DNA of 64,000 nucleotides, from the NCBI RefSeq assembly GCF_003351105.1, contig NZ_NKRG01000007.1:37795-101794 (forward strand), given 5' to 3'. This DNA is from Thermosipho africanus Ob7 (GTDB lineage: Bacteria > Thermotogota > Thermotogae > Thermotogales > Fervidobacteriaceae). Positions 53,939 to 62,978 of the stretch are shown in pieces (the stretch's first letter is position 1; every line of letters starts with the position of its first letter). Made by a program: the position numbers and the translations under genes. The notes under the pieces are model-generated. The model saw only the letters and a list, made by a program, of their open reading frames with translations. It was not told the origin of the DNA and made no database searches.

Positions 53939-56900
53939 TTGTTATTCAAGGACATATTGTTTCAAATAGCGATAGTGTTAGTAGCATTGTTTGCAAGTCC
54001 AAAATACACATATGAATTCAGTGTTCCAAAGTATGCAATATTGACACTTTTTATGTCAATAATGTTTACTTATCTTGCATTTAAATGGATTAAAGAAAAA
54101 AAGATAAATTTTTATATTACACCTGCACATATTGTATGGTTTTTATTTTCTATATCTTCTGTGATTTCATCATTTAACGTTTTAAGAGATAATCCATTTT
54201 ATTTTAGAAGATCTATTGATATAGCATTGTATGTTGTTTTTAATGCGTTACTTGCAATTTTTATAAGCAGTGAGTATAAAGAAAAAAAGAGAATTCACAT
54301 GTTTTTGCTAACATTTATGATTACCGGCTTTGTCATTTCAATTGATGCACTTTTAAATTTTTATGGCGGATATTCTATGTTTTTAGGTAATGTTGGGGAA
54401 GCATTTTCAAGGGCAGCTATAAAATCAACAGTTGGTAATGTTATATTTACCGCAAATTACATTGATATGCTTCTTCCAATTGCTTTGTATTTTATTCTCT
54501 CGAATGAAATTTCTTTTAAAGGATTCTGGCAGGTAGCTTTGTTGAAAATTTTTGCATTTGTTTCATTTGCAATAGGATTTGTTGCAGTCATAGTCTCTCA
54601 GACAAGGTCCGAGTATCTAGCAATTATAATAATGACATCACTTTATATCATAATGTACTTGATATGGAGAAAAGGCAAAAAGGTTAATGAAGAAATTCCG
54701 AAGAAGATAAGGGCTATTACAAGATATCTATTTGTAAGTTTAATTGTCATTTCTATTATTATAGTGATTGTTTTTAATACTGATAATCCTTTAACAAATG
54801 GTGGTAAAGTAAGTATGACAAGCAGATTTTCTGCTATGAGCTTAGTTTCAAGTAAAGATGAAAGATTCTTGTCGTGGTTTACATCTCTAGAACTTTGGGA
54901 AGATCACAAAATTTTTGGAAGTGGGATAGCAACATATCAACTTTTATCAATATCAAAAATGGGAGAATATCTTGAAAAACACCCAGAACTTTATTATGGA
55001 TGGAATAACTTTAAAAGAGCCCACAATGATTATTTTCAAGTGTTAGGTGAAACTGGGATAGTTGGTTTTTCATTATTAATAGCCCTTTTAATTATCCTAG
55101 CTTATTACTTTTTTACTATACCAAAGAAAATAGAGGACAGGGATGATTTACTACTATTTTTATCGCTTTCAATATCTATAGTTGGATTTGCAATTCAAAG
55201 TTTCTTTAGTTTTCCAGGGCATCTTTTACCGAATGCTCTTGCGGCCACTTTCTTTGCAAGTGTTGCTATTGGCCCATACTTTACTAAAAAAGAATATAAG
55301 CAAATAAAGGGTATCTCAGCTGTCGTTGTTGCAGTACTTGTTGTTTTGTTAGTTTATACAACAACTTATTTAAGATGGAACAGATTTATTTCTGAAGTCA
55401 ATTTTAAAAATGGTAATACAGCATACCTTACATATGCAAAAATAATGGAGGAGTATCCTAAAATTGATGCATATATCAGCCAACTTGAAGGTAGGCTTGA
55501 TGATTTGAGAAATTACAGTGGAGAATTTTCACAATTAAAACCTGAAGTTTGGAAAGAGCTTAAGAAAAAAGAGTATGAAAGCAAGAATTTGCCATACAAT
55601 GAAATTGAAATTGAAAACCAAAGAATAGCAGCAATAAATAATGTAAGAAGTCAGATACTTTCACAGATTCAACAATTAAAAGAGCAAAAAGTAAAACTTC
55701 CAAAAATGGCAAAACAATATTATGATACTGCAAAAGAGGAGTTGTTGAAAAGTGTAAGTGTAGAACATACATATGGAAAATCATATTTTTATCTTGCAAC
55801 TCTTTGTGTTCAAGATTTTAGAGTGCAAGAGATGAAAAACAATATAAAGACTAGTTACGAGAAGATATTTAATCAAGAATACGATGATTATCAAAAGATA
55901 ATTGCAGAGCAATATAAGTACAAATGGCTTTCAAAACTTACTCCATATATTAAACAGCACATGGAAATCTTGGATAAATTTGATTTTGCTACAACTCAAG
56001 CATTAATAGATTCTATTGGTATATATGAAACATCACTTCTTGCATTTAATGAAAGAAATACCTACAAAGCAATTGCTATGAGGTACCATAGTTTACACAA
56101 TCTCTTTAAGGAATTACTTTCATATCTACCAAAAGATTCAGAATATTATGAATATGTTAAAGAACTAGTTATAAAAACTTTTGATGGATATGTTAATTAT
56201 TCCAAAAAAACGATAGTTAATATGCCGGGTGGCTGGAATAGATTCCCAGATTGGAAAAATCCTAATATTTCAAAAGCATCAAGAGGTCAAGACATATACA
56301 GATTTTTTGCAGGCATGGTATTTAAATTGCAACCACCTACAATTCCATCAGTAGTTGAATTTTTAGATTGGCTTTCAAAGATGGAAATAAAAGCAGCAAA
56401 ATATATGTCTTTAAAAGGCATTTGGGGTGTTCCAAATGGTGTTATAGATTTTATCCATGCAACTGCATTTGAGTATTACAAAAATGGACGATTTCAAGAA
56501 TCTATATATACGCTTGAGAAAATAAAGAATGATTATAAGGAATCGTATGAAATAGCAAGAAAAGATGTTGCAAAATATGTTAAAAGTTTTGAAAATCAAG
56601 TGGAAAGTTTAAAGGAATCTTACAGCATGCAGATAGAAGATGTGCTTTTGTCTAAAAATGTTCATCCACAAGCAATAAAGGTAATAGTAAATAAGTTTAA
56701 AGATACAGTTGATAAAATAAAAGAAGGATTTTTGAACTATAACTATCTATCACTTGAGGCAACGTATATGAAAACGTTGATAGGAAAGAATTACATAAGC
56801 TGGTATGATACGGCAAAAGATACTATTTGGCCTTCAATTTGCGTAAAGTATTTAAATGAATTTTTATCAGAACTTCAAAAATTGGGCTTAAATACGGATT

Positions 56901-57178
56901 CAATAATTAGTATTAAGGGAAAAATTGAAGTAATGATAAATAACCCACCTAGTTATGCAATGGTGTATGAAAGTTATGCAAGGTTTATTGCACATTACAA
57001 ATTAGTTGAAAATGATCTAAAATATAATGCAAAACAATTACTAAATAATTATAAAGAAATGACTGATAATATGTGGGAAGCAGTAATTTTAGATTGGTCA
57101 AATACATTGTTTGAAGCTACACCACTGAATACGAAAGAAGAGATTATTGAATATCTTGAAAATATAGTTAAAGAATAA
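53939..57178 (+). CDS. O-antigen ligase/polymerase-like membrane protein with long C-terminal domain
   Basis: The protein is about 1079 aa. The first 450 residues hold about 11-12 membrane helices and the Wzy_C/O-antigen ligase region: SRFSAMSLVSSKDERFLSW, GSGIATYQLL, and RAHNDYFQVLGETGIVGFS, the H-N-x-x-x-x-x-x-E-x-G motif. A long soluble, helix-rich domain of about 600 residues follows, much longer than in usual family members. I chose the TTG at 53939, with GGGAGGGG ahead. The ATG at 53906 would sit at the predicted transcript start. It may join or polymerise surface glycans; its target is unknown. Its promoter is shared with the envelope operon. Confidence 0.82.
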   Translation: MLFKDILFQIAIVLVALFASPKYTYEFSVPKYAILTLFMSIMFTYLAFKWIKEKKINFYITPAHIVWFLFSISSVISSFNVLRDNPFYFRRSIDIALYVVFNALLAIFISSEYKEKKRIHMFLLTFMITGFVISIDALLNFYGGYSMFLGNVGEAFSRAAIKSTVGNVIFTANYIDMLLPIALYFILSNEISFKGFWQVALLKIFAFVSFAIGFVAVIVSQTRSEYLAIIIMTSLYIIMYLIWRKGKKVNEEIPKKIRAITRYLFVSLIVISIIIVIVFNTDNPLTNGGKVSMTSRFSAMSLVSSKDERFLSWFTSLELWEDHKIFGSGIATYQLLSISKMGEYLEKHPELYYGWNNFKRAHNDYFQVLGETGIVGFSLLIALLIILAYYFFTIPKKIEDRDDLLLFLSLSISIVGFAIQSFFSFPGHLLPNALAATFFASVAIGPYFTKKEYKQIKGISAVVVAVLVVLLVYTTTYLRWNRFISEVNFKNGNTAYLTYAKIMEEYPKIDAYISQLEGRLDDLRNYSGEFSQLKPEVWKELKKKEYESKNLPYNEIEIENQRIAAINNVRSQILSQIQQLKEQKVKLPKMAKQYYDTAKEELLKSVSVEHTYGKSYFYLATLCVQDFRVQEMKNNIKTSYEKIFNQEYDDYQKIIAEQYKYKWLSKLTPYIKQHMEILDKFDFATTQALIDSIGIYETSLLAFNERNTYKAIAMRYHSLHNLFKELLSYLPKDSEYYEYVKELVIKTFDGYVNYSKKTIVNMPGGWNRFPDWKNPNISKASRGQDIYRFFAGMVFKLQPPTIPSVVEFLDWLSKMEIKAAKYMSLKGIWGVPNGVIDFIHATAFEYYKNGRFQESIYTLEKIKNDYKESYEIARKDVAKYVKSFENQVESLKESYSMQIEDVLLSKNVHPQAIKVIVNKFKDTVDKIKEGFLNYNYLSLEATYMKTLIGKNYISWYDTAKDTIWPSICVKYLNEFLSELQKLGLNTDSIISIKGKIEVMINNPPSYAMVYESYARFIAHYKLVENDLKYNAKQLLNNYKEMTDNMWEAVILDWSNTLFEATPLNTKEEIIEYLENIVKE

Positions 57179-57193
57179 AAAGCAAAAATTAAG

Positions 57194-57225
57194 ACTCCGA
57201 AGCTAGATAGCTTCGGAGTTTTTTT
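57194..57225 (+). terminator. terminator after the ligase-like gene
   Basis: ACTCCGAAGCTA (57194-57205) pairs perfectly with TAGCTTCGGAGT (57208-57219), followed by TTTTTT. Confidence 0.95.
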
Positions 57226-57307
57226 ATCAGAATATAATAAAAAAATGAATAAAATTTGGTAAAATATTATTTGAAATGAATTAATACCTAAAAGGGAGGT
57301 GTGAATT

Positions 57308-58120
57308 ATGAGAAAAGTATTAGTTATTTCAAGTTTATTTATTATTTTATTTGCATTTTTTGGTTGTTTAAACTTATTTGAAAAGACTACAACGGTTTCG
57401 TTGCTTTTAACAGATAGACCAGTTTCAGATATTGATAAATTAACAGTTGATATTTCTTCCTTTACATATCATTACTCAGTAGGTGATGAGGAAGGGCAAT
57501 GGGCAACACCTACTAATGTTGCAACTACTATAGATATATTAAGTCTTGCTGGAACAGAAGTTTCATGGTTTAATATTGAACTTCCTGAAAATGCGTCATT
57601 AACTCAGTTAAGACTAACAATTGAAGAAGCTACTGTAACAGTTGGAGGAGAAGAATACCCTGTAGAAGTTAAAAATAAAGATGTTAAAGTAATTAAATCT
57701 GCATTAAACATTCTAAGTGGTGGGGAATTAGTACTTGATTTTGATTTAGCACGTTCTCTACATCAGAAAGGATCATCAAATGTATATATTTTAAATCCAG
57801 TGTTAAAACCAACATTTAGAAGAGGAAAGTTGTATTTTATAAATGGTGAAGTTCTTGAATTCGGAAATCCTTTAAAATTGTCTATAGTAGCTTTAATGCC
57901 TACTGATGAATCAACTGTATTAAGAATTACGATGACTAACAAGTATGGAGAATTTAATCTTGGAAAGTGGAAAGATGGTGAATATCTAATAAAAGTGTAT
58001 AAGAATGTAGAATTACCAGACGAAACTGGAGATTTGGATTTGTTGTCGCTTACTGAAGATGCTTCTGAAATTGTAACTGTAAGTGGAGAAGATGTGTTCA
58101 GAACCATAAATGTCAAATAA
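57308..58120 (+). CDS. DUF4382-type lipoprotein
   Basis: This 270-aa protein has a signal peptide ending in a lipobox (FAFFGC, Cys20). A beta-rich domain VSLLLTDRPVSDIDKLTVDISSFTYHY follows, then IDILSLAG and ELPENASLTQLRLTIEEATV. This is the DUF4382 pattern (T-D-x-P start, carboxypeptidase-regulatory-like fold). A second beta domain starts near 175 (GKLYFINGEVLEFGN). GGGAGGTG precedes the ATG. It stands alone between two terminators. A surface or adhesion role is possible but not shown. Confidence 0.8.
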   Translation: MRKVLVISSLFIILFAFFGCLNLFEKTTTVSLLLTDRPVSDIDKLTVDISSFTYHYSVGDEEGQWATPTNVATTIDILSLAGTEVSWFNIELPENASLTQLRLTIEEATVTVGGEEYPVEVKNKDVKVIKSALNILSGGELVLDFDLARSLHQKGSSNVYILNPVLKPTFRRGKLYFINGEVLEFGNPLKLSIVALMPTDESTVLRITMTNKYGEFNLGKWKDGEYLIKVYKNVELPDETGDLDLLSLTEDASEIVTVSGEDVFRTINVK

Positions 58121-58140
58121 TTAGTATCAAAAATTACAAC

Positions 58141-58168
58141 AAAAGCAGCCGCATGTGCGGCTGCTTTT
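58141..58168. terminator. bidirectional terminator between DUF4382 gene and purine permease
   Basis: AAAAGCAGCCGCA (58141-58153) pairs perfectly with TGCGGCTGCTTTT (58156-58168), giving U-runs on both strands. Confidence 0.94.
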
Positions 58169-58187
58169 TATTTTGCTATTGATATAT

Positions 58188-59528
58188 TTATCCTCTTAAA
58201 TAAATTAAGTATAGTACAAACAAGAATGCAAGAATCCAATTGAGCCAGTGAACATCTTTTGTTTTACCGCTGAATGTTTTTACGATTGGATAGACAATTA
58301 AACCGAGTGCTATACCATTTGCAATTGAATATGTAAGAGGCATTATTATCATTGTTATGAAGGCAGGTAGTGCTTCTGTTATATCATCCCAGTTAACACC
58401 TTTGAGACCTTTAAGCATTAACGCTCCAACAAATATAAGAGCGGGTGCGGTAGCTGCAGCTGGAATGCTCATTCCAAGAGGTGCAAAAAACAGCATTAAA
58501 AGCATTAAAATTGCAACAACTACTGCAGTGAGTCCAGTTCTTCCTCCTTCTGCTATACCTGTACTACTTTCGATATATGTAGTAACTGTAGAAGTTCCAA
58601 ATAATGCACCTACAGTTGTTCCAACCGCGTCAGAAAGATAAGCTCTGTTAGCCCTTGGAAATTCACCATTTTTAATAAATCCTGCACTTTCGGCAAGTCC
58701 TGTTAATGTTCCAAGAGTATCGAAAAAGTCAACAAAGAAGAAAGTAAATACGACTATCCAGAATGTTCCACTTGCAAGATCGGCCCATGAGAATTTTTCA
58801 AACAATTTGAAAAATGTAGGAGAGATATCTGGTATTTTTCCTACTACACCTTGAAAGTTTGTTACATTAAAAGCAGGTATCATCCCTATAAATGTTGATG
58901 CTAGAATACCTATTAAAATTGAACCAGGAACTCTAAGTGCAAACAAAATAGCGATAATGAAAAATCCGATTATTGTTACTAAAGCAGTTGGAGAAGTTAA
59001 GTCACCAAGTGTTACGTAAGTTACACCATCAGCAACTACTATACCAGCACTTTTGAGTCCTATAAATGCTATGAAAAGTCCTATACCAGCACTTGTTGCA
59101 AGTTTAATTGAATTTGGTATTGCTTTAACTACAAATCCTCTAACGCCGCTAACTGCAAGTAAAATGAACAATATACCTTCTACAAATACTGCGGCAAGTG
59201 CAACTCTCCAATCAATTCCTAGTTTTCCACAAACAGTGAAAGCAAAATATGCGTTAAGCCCCATTCCAGGTGCAAGTGCAAATGGATAATTTGCCCAAAG
59301 TCCCATAATTAAAGTTGCAGTTGCGGCACCTAATATAGTTGCAACCATGAATGCACCAAAAAACTGTGCGTAAAGAGGACTATCAGGAGTTGCACCGGGA
59401 ATAACGTTGATCAAGATGTTTGGGTTTACGAATATGATGTAAGCCATAGTTAAAAATGTAGTAATACCTGCAATAATCTCGGTCCTGACAGAACTGCCAC
59501 TTTCTTTCAGCTTAAAGAACTTTTCCAT
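58188..59528 (-). CDS. NCS2/AzgA-type purine permease
   Basis: This 446-aa membrane protein has about 13 helices. It opens with EKFFKLKESGSSVRTEIIAGITTFLTMAYIIFVNP, the AzgA-type N-terminus, and carries ALAPGMGLNAYFAFTVCGK and TVTTYIESSTGIAEGGRTGLTAV, typical of adenine/guanine/hypoxanthine carriers. Which purine it carries is not readable. It is the last gene of the ribF-nth-DegT operon and has GGGGGAGGAG before its ATG. No purine riboswitch fits in the 40-base gap upstream. Confidence 0.92.
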   Translation of the reverse strand: MEKFFKLKESGSSVRTEIIAGITTFLTMAYIIFVNPNILINVIPGATPDSPLYAQFFGAFMVATILGAATATLIMGLWANYPFALAPGMGLNAYFAFTVCGKLGIDWRVALAAVFVEGILFILLAVSGVRGFVVKAIPNSIKLATSAGIGLFIAFIGLKSAGIVVADGVTYVTLGDLTSPTALVTIIGFFIIAILFALRVPGSILIGILASTFIGMIPAFNVTNFQGVVGKIPDISPTFFKLFEKFSWADLASGTFWIVVFTFFFVDFFDTLGTLTGLAESAGFIKNGEFPRANRAYLSDAVGTTVGALFGTSTVTTYIESSTGIAEGGRTGLTAVVVAILMLLMLFFAPLGMSIPAAATAPALIFVGALMLKGLKGVNWDDITEALPAFITMIIMPLTYSIANGIALGLIVYPIVKTFSGKTKDVHWLNWILAFLFVLYLIYLRG

Positions 59529-59568
59529 ACTCTCTCCTCCCCCTTGAGAAATAAAGATAGAAAAAGCT

Positions 59569-59763
59569 TTATTTTATTTGGATTTTTGTTTTTCTAGCAA
59601 ATTCTACCATAACCCCATCCACTATAATGTTATCTATATCCATATGCTCTACAAATTCTACGATCATTTCTTCTAATTCCTTTTTCTCTCTGTTTAATTC
59701 CTTTATTGTTTCTTTTACCTTTAAATATCTCCTGACTAATTCTTCGAGTGTGTTGTTTTCCAT
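59569..59763 (-). CDS. small coiled-coil protein
   Basis: I do not recognise this 64-aa protein. Residues 5-40 form a strongly charged heptad helix (LKVKETIKELNREKKELEEMI), and the end may form two short strands (NIIVDGVMVEFARKTKI). The clear GAGGAGGTAG site before the ATG and tight spacing between the DegT and permease genes support it as real. It resembles small proteins with a helix plus short hairpin; no function can be assigned. Confidence 0.75.
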   Translation of the reverse strand: MENNTLEELVRRYLKVKETIKELNREKKELEEMIVEFVEHMDIDNIIVDGVMVEFARKTKIQIK

Positions 59764-59764
59764 T

Positions 59765-60907
59765 TTATTCTACCTCCTCTATAGCCTCTTTTATTTTTTG
59801 AACAATTATTTCAATTTCTTTTTCTTCTAATTCTGGGAATATTGGTAGAGCAAGAGTTGTTTTGGAAAGTTCTTCTGAAACAGGGAGATTTCCTTCTTTA
59901 TATCCTAAATAAGCGAAACACTTTTGAAGATGAAGCGGAACCGGATAATAAAGGCTCGTTCCTACTTTGTTTTCCGATAGATATTCTCTAACCTTTTCTC
60001 TTATTTTATTACTTTTGAATTTTACTACATATTGGTGGAATACGTGGTATTTGTATGGTTTATTAAGAATTTTCGGATATATTACTTCTAATTTGTGTTT
60101 TTCAAATTCTTCTTTGTATTTTTTGGCAATTTTAATTCTATTTTCAGTCCATGAATTTAGATATTTAAATTTAACATTTAAAATTGCAGCCTGAATTTCA
60201 TCTAATCTTGAATTAAAACCTATTTCTTCATGAAAATATTTCTTTTTTGCACCATGTACTCTAAGCATTTTTGCCTTTTCATATATTTTTTCATCGTCTG
60301 TTACGATCATTCCCCCGTCGCCATATGCCCCTAAATTTTTAGTTGGAAAGAATGAAAAAATAGCAGCATCTCCAATGCTTCCGCTTTTTTTGACTTGACC
60401 ATTTAAAATCCCTTCTGAGCCTATTGATTGAGCACAATCCTCAAGAATTTTTATGCCATACTTTTCTTTTAAATAATATAGCCCTTCAAGATCAACAGTC
60501 TGTCCAAAAAGATGAACAGGGATTATACCAAATACCTTTTCCTTTTTTAGTATCTCTTCAACCTGATTTAGATCAATGTTATAGGTTTCACTGTCAACAT
60601 CTACAAATATAGGGATACCACCATTTCTAACAATTGCCGAAGCTGTAGCAAAAAATGTATATGGAGTTGTTATTACTTTATCACCTTTTTTAATTCCCAT
60701 TGCTTTTAATGCAATAACAAGTGCATCGCTTCCATTTGCAACACCTATTCCAAATTTAACACCAATAAAATTTGCAATATTTTGTTCTAATCTTTCAACT
60801 TCTTGTCCTAGAATTACCCTTCCATTTGAAAGAACATTATCAATTGCTTCGATTATTTCTGATTTGATTTTTGAATATTGTCTTGTAATATCAAATAAAG
60901 GTATCAT
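59765..60907 (-). CDS. DegT/DnrJ/EryC1-family aminotransferase
   Basis: This PLP enzyme of about 380 aa transfers an amino group to a keto-sugar nucleotide. It has FVGVKFGIGVANGSDALVIALKA near residue 45, the PLP-phosphate region TTPYTFFATASAIV, DCAQSIGSE near 160, and the lysine region SFFPTKNLGAYGDGGMIVT near 185. The end has the DegT-type VPLHLQKCF and LPIFPELEE. I chose the ATG at 60907, with GGGAGGGG ahead and a four-base ATGA overlap with nth. The longer frame to 60946 lies inside nth. Its sugar substrate is unknown. Confidence 0.92.
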   Translation of the reverse strand: MIPLFDITRQYSKIKSEIIEAIDNVLSNGRVILGQEVERLEQNIANFIGVKFGIGVANGSDALVIALKAMGIKKGDKVITTPYTFFATASAIVRNGGIPIFVDVDSETYNIDLNQVEEILKKEKVFGIIPVHLFGQTVDLEGLYYLKEKYGIKILEDCAQSIGSEGILNGQVKKSGSIGDAAIFSFFPTKNLGAYGDGGMIVTDDEKIYEKAKMLRVHGAKKKYFHEEIGFNSRLDEIQAAILNVKFKYLNSWTENRIKIAKKYKEEFEKHKLEVIYPKILNKPYKYHVFHQYVVKFKSNKIREKVREYLSENKVGTSLYYPVPLHLQKCFAYLGYKEGNLPVSEELSKTTLALPIFPELEEKEIEIIVQKIKEAIEEVE

Positions 60908-61515
60908 CTTTTCCCCTCCCACTTGCAGTATTTTGAAATTGGGCATATTTTACAATTTGGAGATACAGGTTTACATACTTTTTTTCCAAATTCCACCATA
61001 GAACCATTGATAGGCCCCCAAAGATTTTTAGGAAGTATTTCCATGAGTTTGAATTCAGTTTCTTCTGGAGTTTTTGTATTTACCCACCCAAGTCTGTTTG
61101 AAATCCTATGAACGTGAGTGTCAACTGCTAATGCTGGTTTTGAAAAAGAAACGTATAAAACTATATTTGCTGTTTTTCTACCAACACCTGGGAGTTTTAA
61201 GAGTTCTTCTAAACTATCTGGTACTATTCCAGAGTATTTTTCAACTATTATTTTTGAAATTTCTATGATTCTTTTTGCTTTTTGCCTGTATAAACCTGCT
61301 GGTTTTATTAATTCATATATATCTTCTTCTTTTGCTTTTGAAAGTTCAAGCGGTGTTTTATATTTATTAAAAAGATTTTCAGCGGCAATTTCGGTATTTT
61401 CATCTTTGCTTCTTTGACTTAGAACTGTTGTTATTAAAACTTTAAAGGGATCTTTTTCTTTATGATCCCTTGGAAAATTCTCAATTATTAACTTTGCAAC
61501 TTTTTCAATTTCCAT
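60904..61515 (-). CDS. nth: endonuclease III
   Basis: This base-excision-repair glycosylase/AP lyase of about 203 aa has the helix-hairpin-helix LPGVGRKTANIVLY with the catalytic Lys, then VDTHVHRISNRLG with the catalytic Asp. The [4Fe-4S] cluster is spaced C-x6-C-x2-C-x5-C (CKPVSPNCKICPISKYC). I chose the ATG at 61515, with GGAGG seven bases ahead. The upstream ATG at 61554 would add 13 residues that lie within ribF. It overlaps ribF by 11 bases and the DegT gene by 4. Confidence 0.96.
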   Translation of the reverse strand: MEIEKVAKLIIENFPRDHKEKDPFKVLITTVLSQRSKDENTEIAAENLFNKYKTPLELSKAKEEDIYELIKPAGLYRQKAKRIIEISKIIVEKYSGIVPDSLEELLKLPGVGRKTANIVLYVSFSKPALAVDTHVHRISNRLGWVNTKTPEETEFKLMEILPKNLWGPINGSMVEFGKKVCKPVSPNCKICPISKYCKWEGKR

Positions 61516-62374
61516 ATTTTTCCTCCAATAACTTTCTTGCAACCTTTTCGTCATTTTTCATTTGCTCAATTAAAGCATCGATACTATCAAATGTTGTTTC
61601 TTCCCTCAAATATTCAAGGAGTTCAACTCTAATTTCTTTGCCGTATAAGTCTTCGTTAAAATCAAGAATGTAAACTTCGTATTTAACGCTTTTTGTTTTT
61701 TCAACAGTTGGCCTTAGTCCGATATTCATTAATCCAAAATGTAATTTTGGTGTATAAACTTTACATAGATAAACTCCAAATTTTGGAGTAATTAACTCTT
61801 TGGATCTTCTAATATTTGCTGTTGGAAAGCCTAATTTGCGTCCAAGTTGTTTGTCTTTGTATACTTTTCCATAAATAGGGTAATTTCTTCCAAGAAGGTA
61901 ATTTACCTTTTGAATGTTGCCTTCTTTCAATAGCTTTCTTATTAAAGTACTACTTACTCTCTTACCATCTATTATTAGATCATCGATCACCTTAAGATTA
62001 ATATTTTTTTCCTTTGAAAGATTTTCAAGTAACTTTATATCTCCTGCAGCATTTTTTCCAAATCTAAAGTCTTGACCAACTACTATTGCTTTGGTGCCTT
62101 TTGAAATAAAATCAAAAAAATCGTAAGGTGAAAGATCTTTAATCTCGTGAAGATTTAATGTATAAACGTTGCCGTACATTTCAAGTAGGGTAATTCTATC
62201 TTCAAGTGAAATTAAGAGACCATCGAAATTTCCTGTATAATATTCCATTGGAAAAACTATTGTATATATTTCAGGAGATGCATTATATTTCTTTGAAAGA
62301 TTTTTTAGAGAGTTTAGAATTTCTTGATGGCCTTTATGTACTCCATCAAATACACCCACCGTTACTATGCGCAT
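61505..62374 (-). CDS. ribF: bifunctional riboflavin kinase/FAD synthetase
   Basis: This 289-aa enzyme makes FMN and then FAD. The N-terminal adenylyltransferase half has the nucleotidyl-transferase motif VGVFDGVHKGHQEIL and GQDFRFGKNAAGD near residue 97, then SSTLIRKLLKEG. The C-terminal flavokinase half has YGKVYKDKQLGRKLGFPTANI near 170 and LYGKEIRVELLEYLREE near 250. Full length. GAGGTGG precedes the ATG, and an extended -10 promoter lies about 20 bases upstream. No FMN riboswitch is seen in the short leader. Confidence 0.96.
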   Translation of the reverse strand: MRIVTVGVFDGVHKGHQEILNSLKNLSKKYNASPEIYTIVFPMEYYTGNFDGLLISLEDRITLLEMYGNVYTLNLHEIKDLSPYDFFDFISKGTKAIVVGQDFRFGKNAAGDIKLLENLSKEKNINLKVIDDLIIDGKRVSSTLIRKLLKEGNIQKVNYLLGRNYPIYGKVYKDKQLGRKLGFPTANIRRSKELITPKFGVYLCKVYTPKLHFGLMNIGLRPTVEKTKSVKYEVYILDFNEDLYGKEIRVELLEYLREETTFDSIDALIEQMKNDEKVARKLLEEKYGN

Positions 62375-62391
62375 ATAACCACCTCAAATTG

Positions 62392-62400
62392 ATTATACCA
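62392..62400 (-). promoter_or_regulatory. extended -10 promoter of the ribF operon
   Basis: On the minus strand TGGTATAAT (62392-62400) lies in the 67-base gap between the VanZ-like gene and ribF. A TTATCG about 16 bases further up may be the -35. Beyond it, TAATAATTATTA is a 12-base palindrome. Confidence 0.55.
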
Positions 62401-62441
62401 TTCTCATTTTACACGATAATATAATAATTATTACACTTTCT

Positions 62442-62978
62442 TTAGTTTTGTAAATTTTCAGAATTTCCTTTTTTCTTAAAAATTTTCCTTATTAATTTGA
62501 AAGTATAGTATACAATAACTGCGAAAGCAACACCAAATGTAATGCCTGATAGGTCAATAATTACATCGTTTAATGAGGAACCACGATTGTAATACTGCTG
62601 GGTATATTCATCTAAAACTGCTATAAGATTTGGAAAGGTTATAGCAAGTAGGATCGAAAAAATATTTTTAATAAGCAGATGAAAACCAAAAAAGCTGATA
62701 AAACCTAGTATAAAATATAGGCCAAAATGTGCGGTTTTTCTTACTAACATTTCCGCAGGAACGTATTGGGTTTTGAACCATAATTTCTTTATAAGTATTT
62801 CCACCTTTTTAAACAATGTGGTATCTGAAAAGTCTATTATCTGATCTATTTTTCTTAATATCTTTGTGACAAAAGATGATTGTTGCGATGAATAAAGAGG
62901 ATTACGTGAGGAAAAATAAAATATTAGTAAGATCCAAAGTATGATTATTATGAAAATAAAGATTGCTTTTTTCTTCAT
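62442..62978 (-). CDS. VanZ-like membrane protein
   Basis: This 178-aa protein has about four membrane helices and the VanZ-family marks: a start helix ending FYFSSRNP, RKTAHFGLYFILGF near residue 84, and DEYTQQYYNRGSSLNDVIIDLSGITFG near 127-153, the D-E-x-x-Q...R...D pattern. VanZ gives teicoplanin resistance in enterococci, but most relatives have no known role. The ATG overlaps the stop of the MraY-like gene (ATGA), so both membrane proteins are made together. Confidence 0.88.
   Translation of the reverse strand: MKKKAIFIFIIIILWILLIFYFSSRNPLYSSQQSSFVTKILRKIDQIIDFSDTTLFKKVEILIKKLWFKTQYVPAEMLVRKTAHFGLYFILGFISFFGFHLLIKNIFSILLAITFPNLIAVLDEYTQQYYNRGSSLNDVIIDLSGITFGVAFAVIVYYTFKLIRKIFKKKGNSENLQN

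Noticed and set aside
60908..60946. Longer DegT aminotransferase start
   Set aside because: The extra 13 residues have no family match and lie within nth; the ATG at 60907 has the ribosome site and an ATGA overlap.
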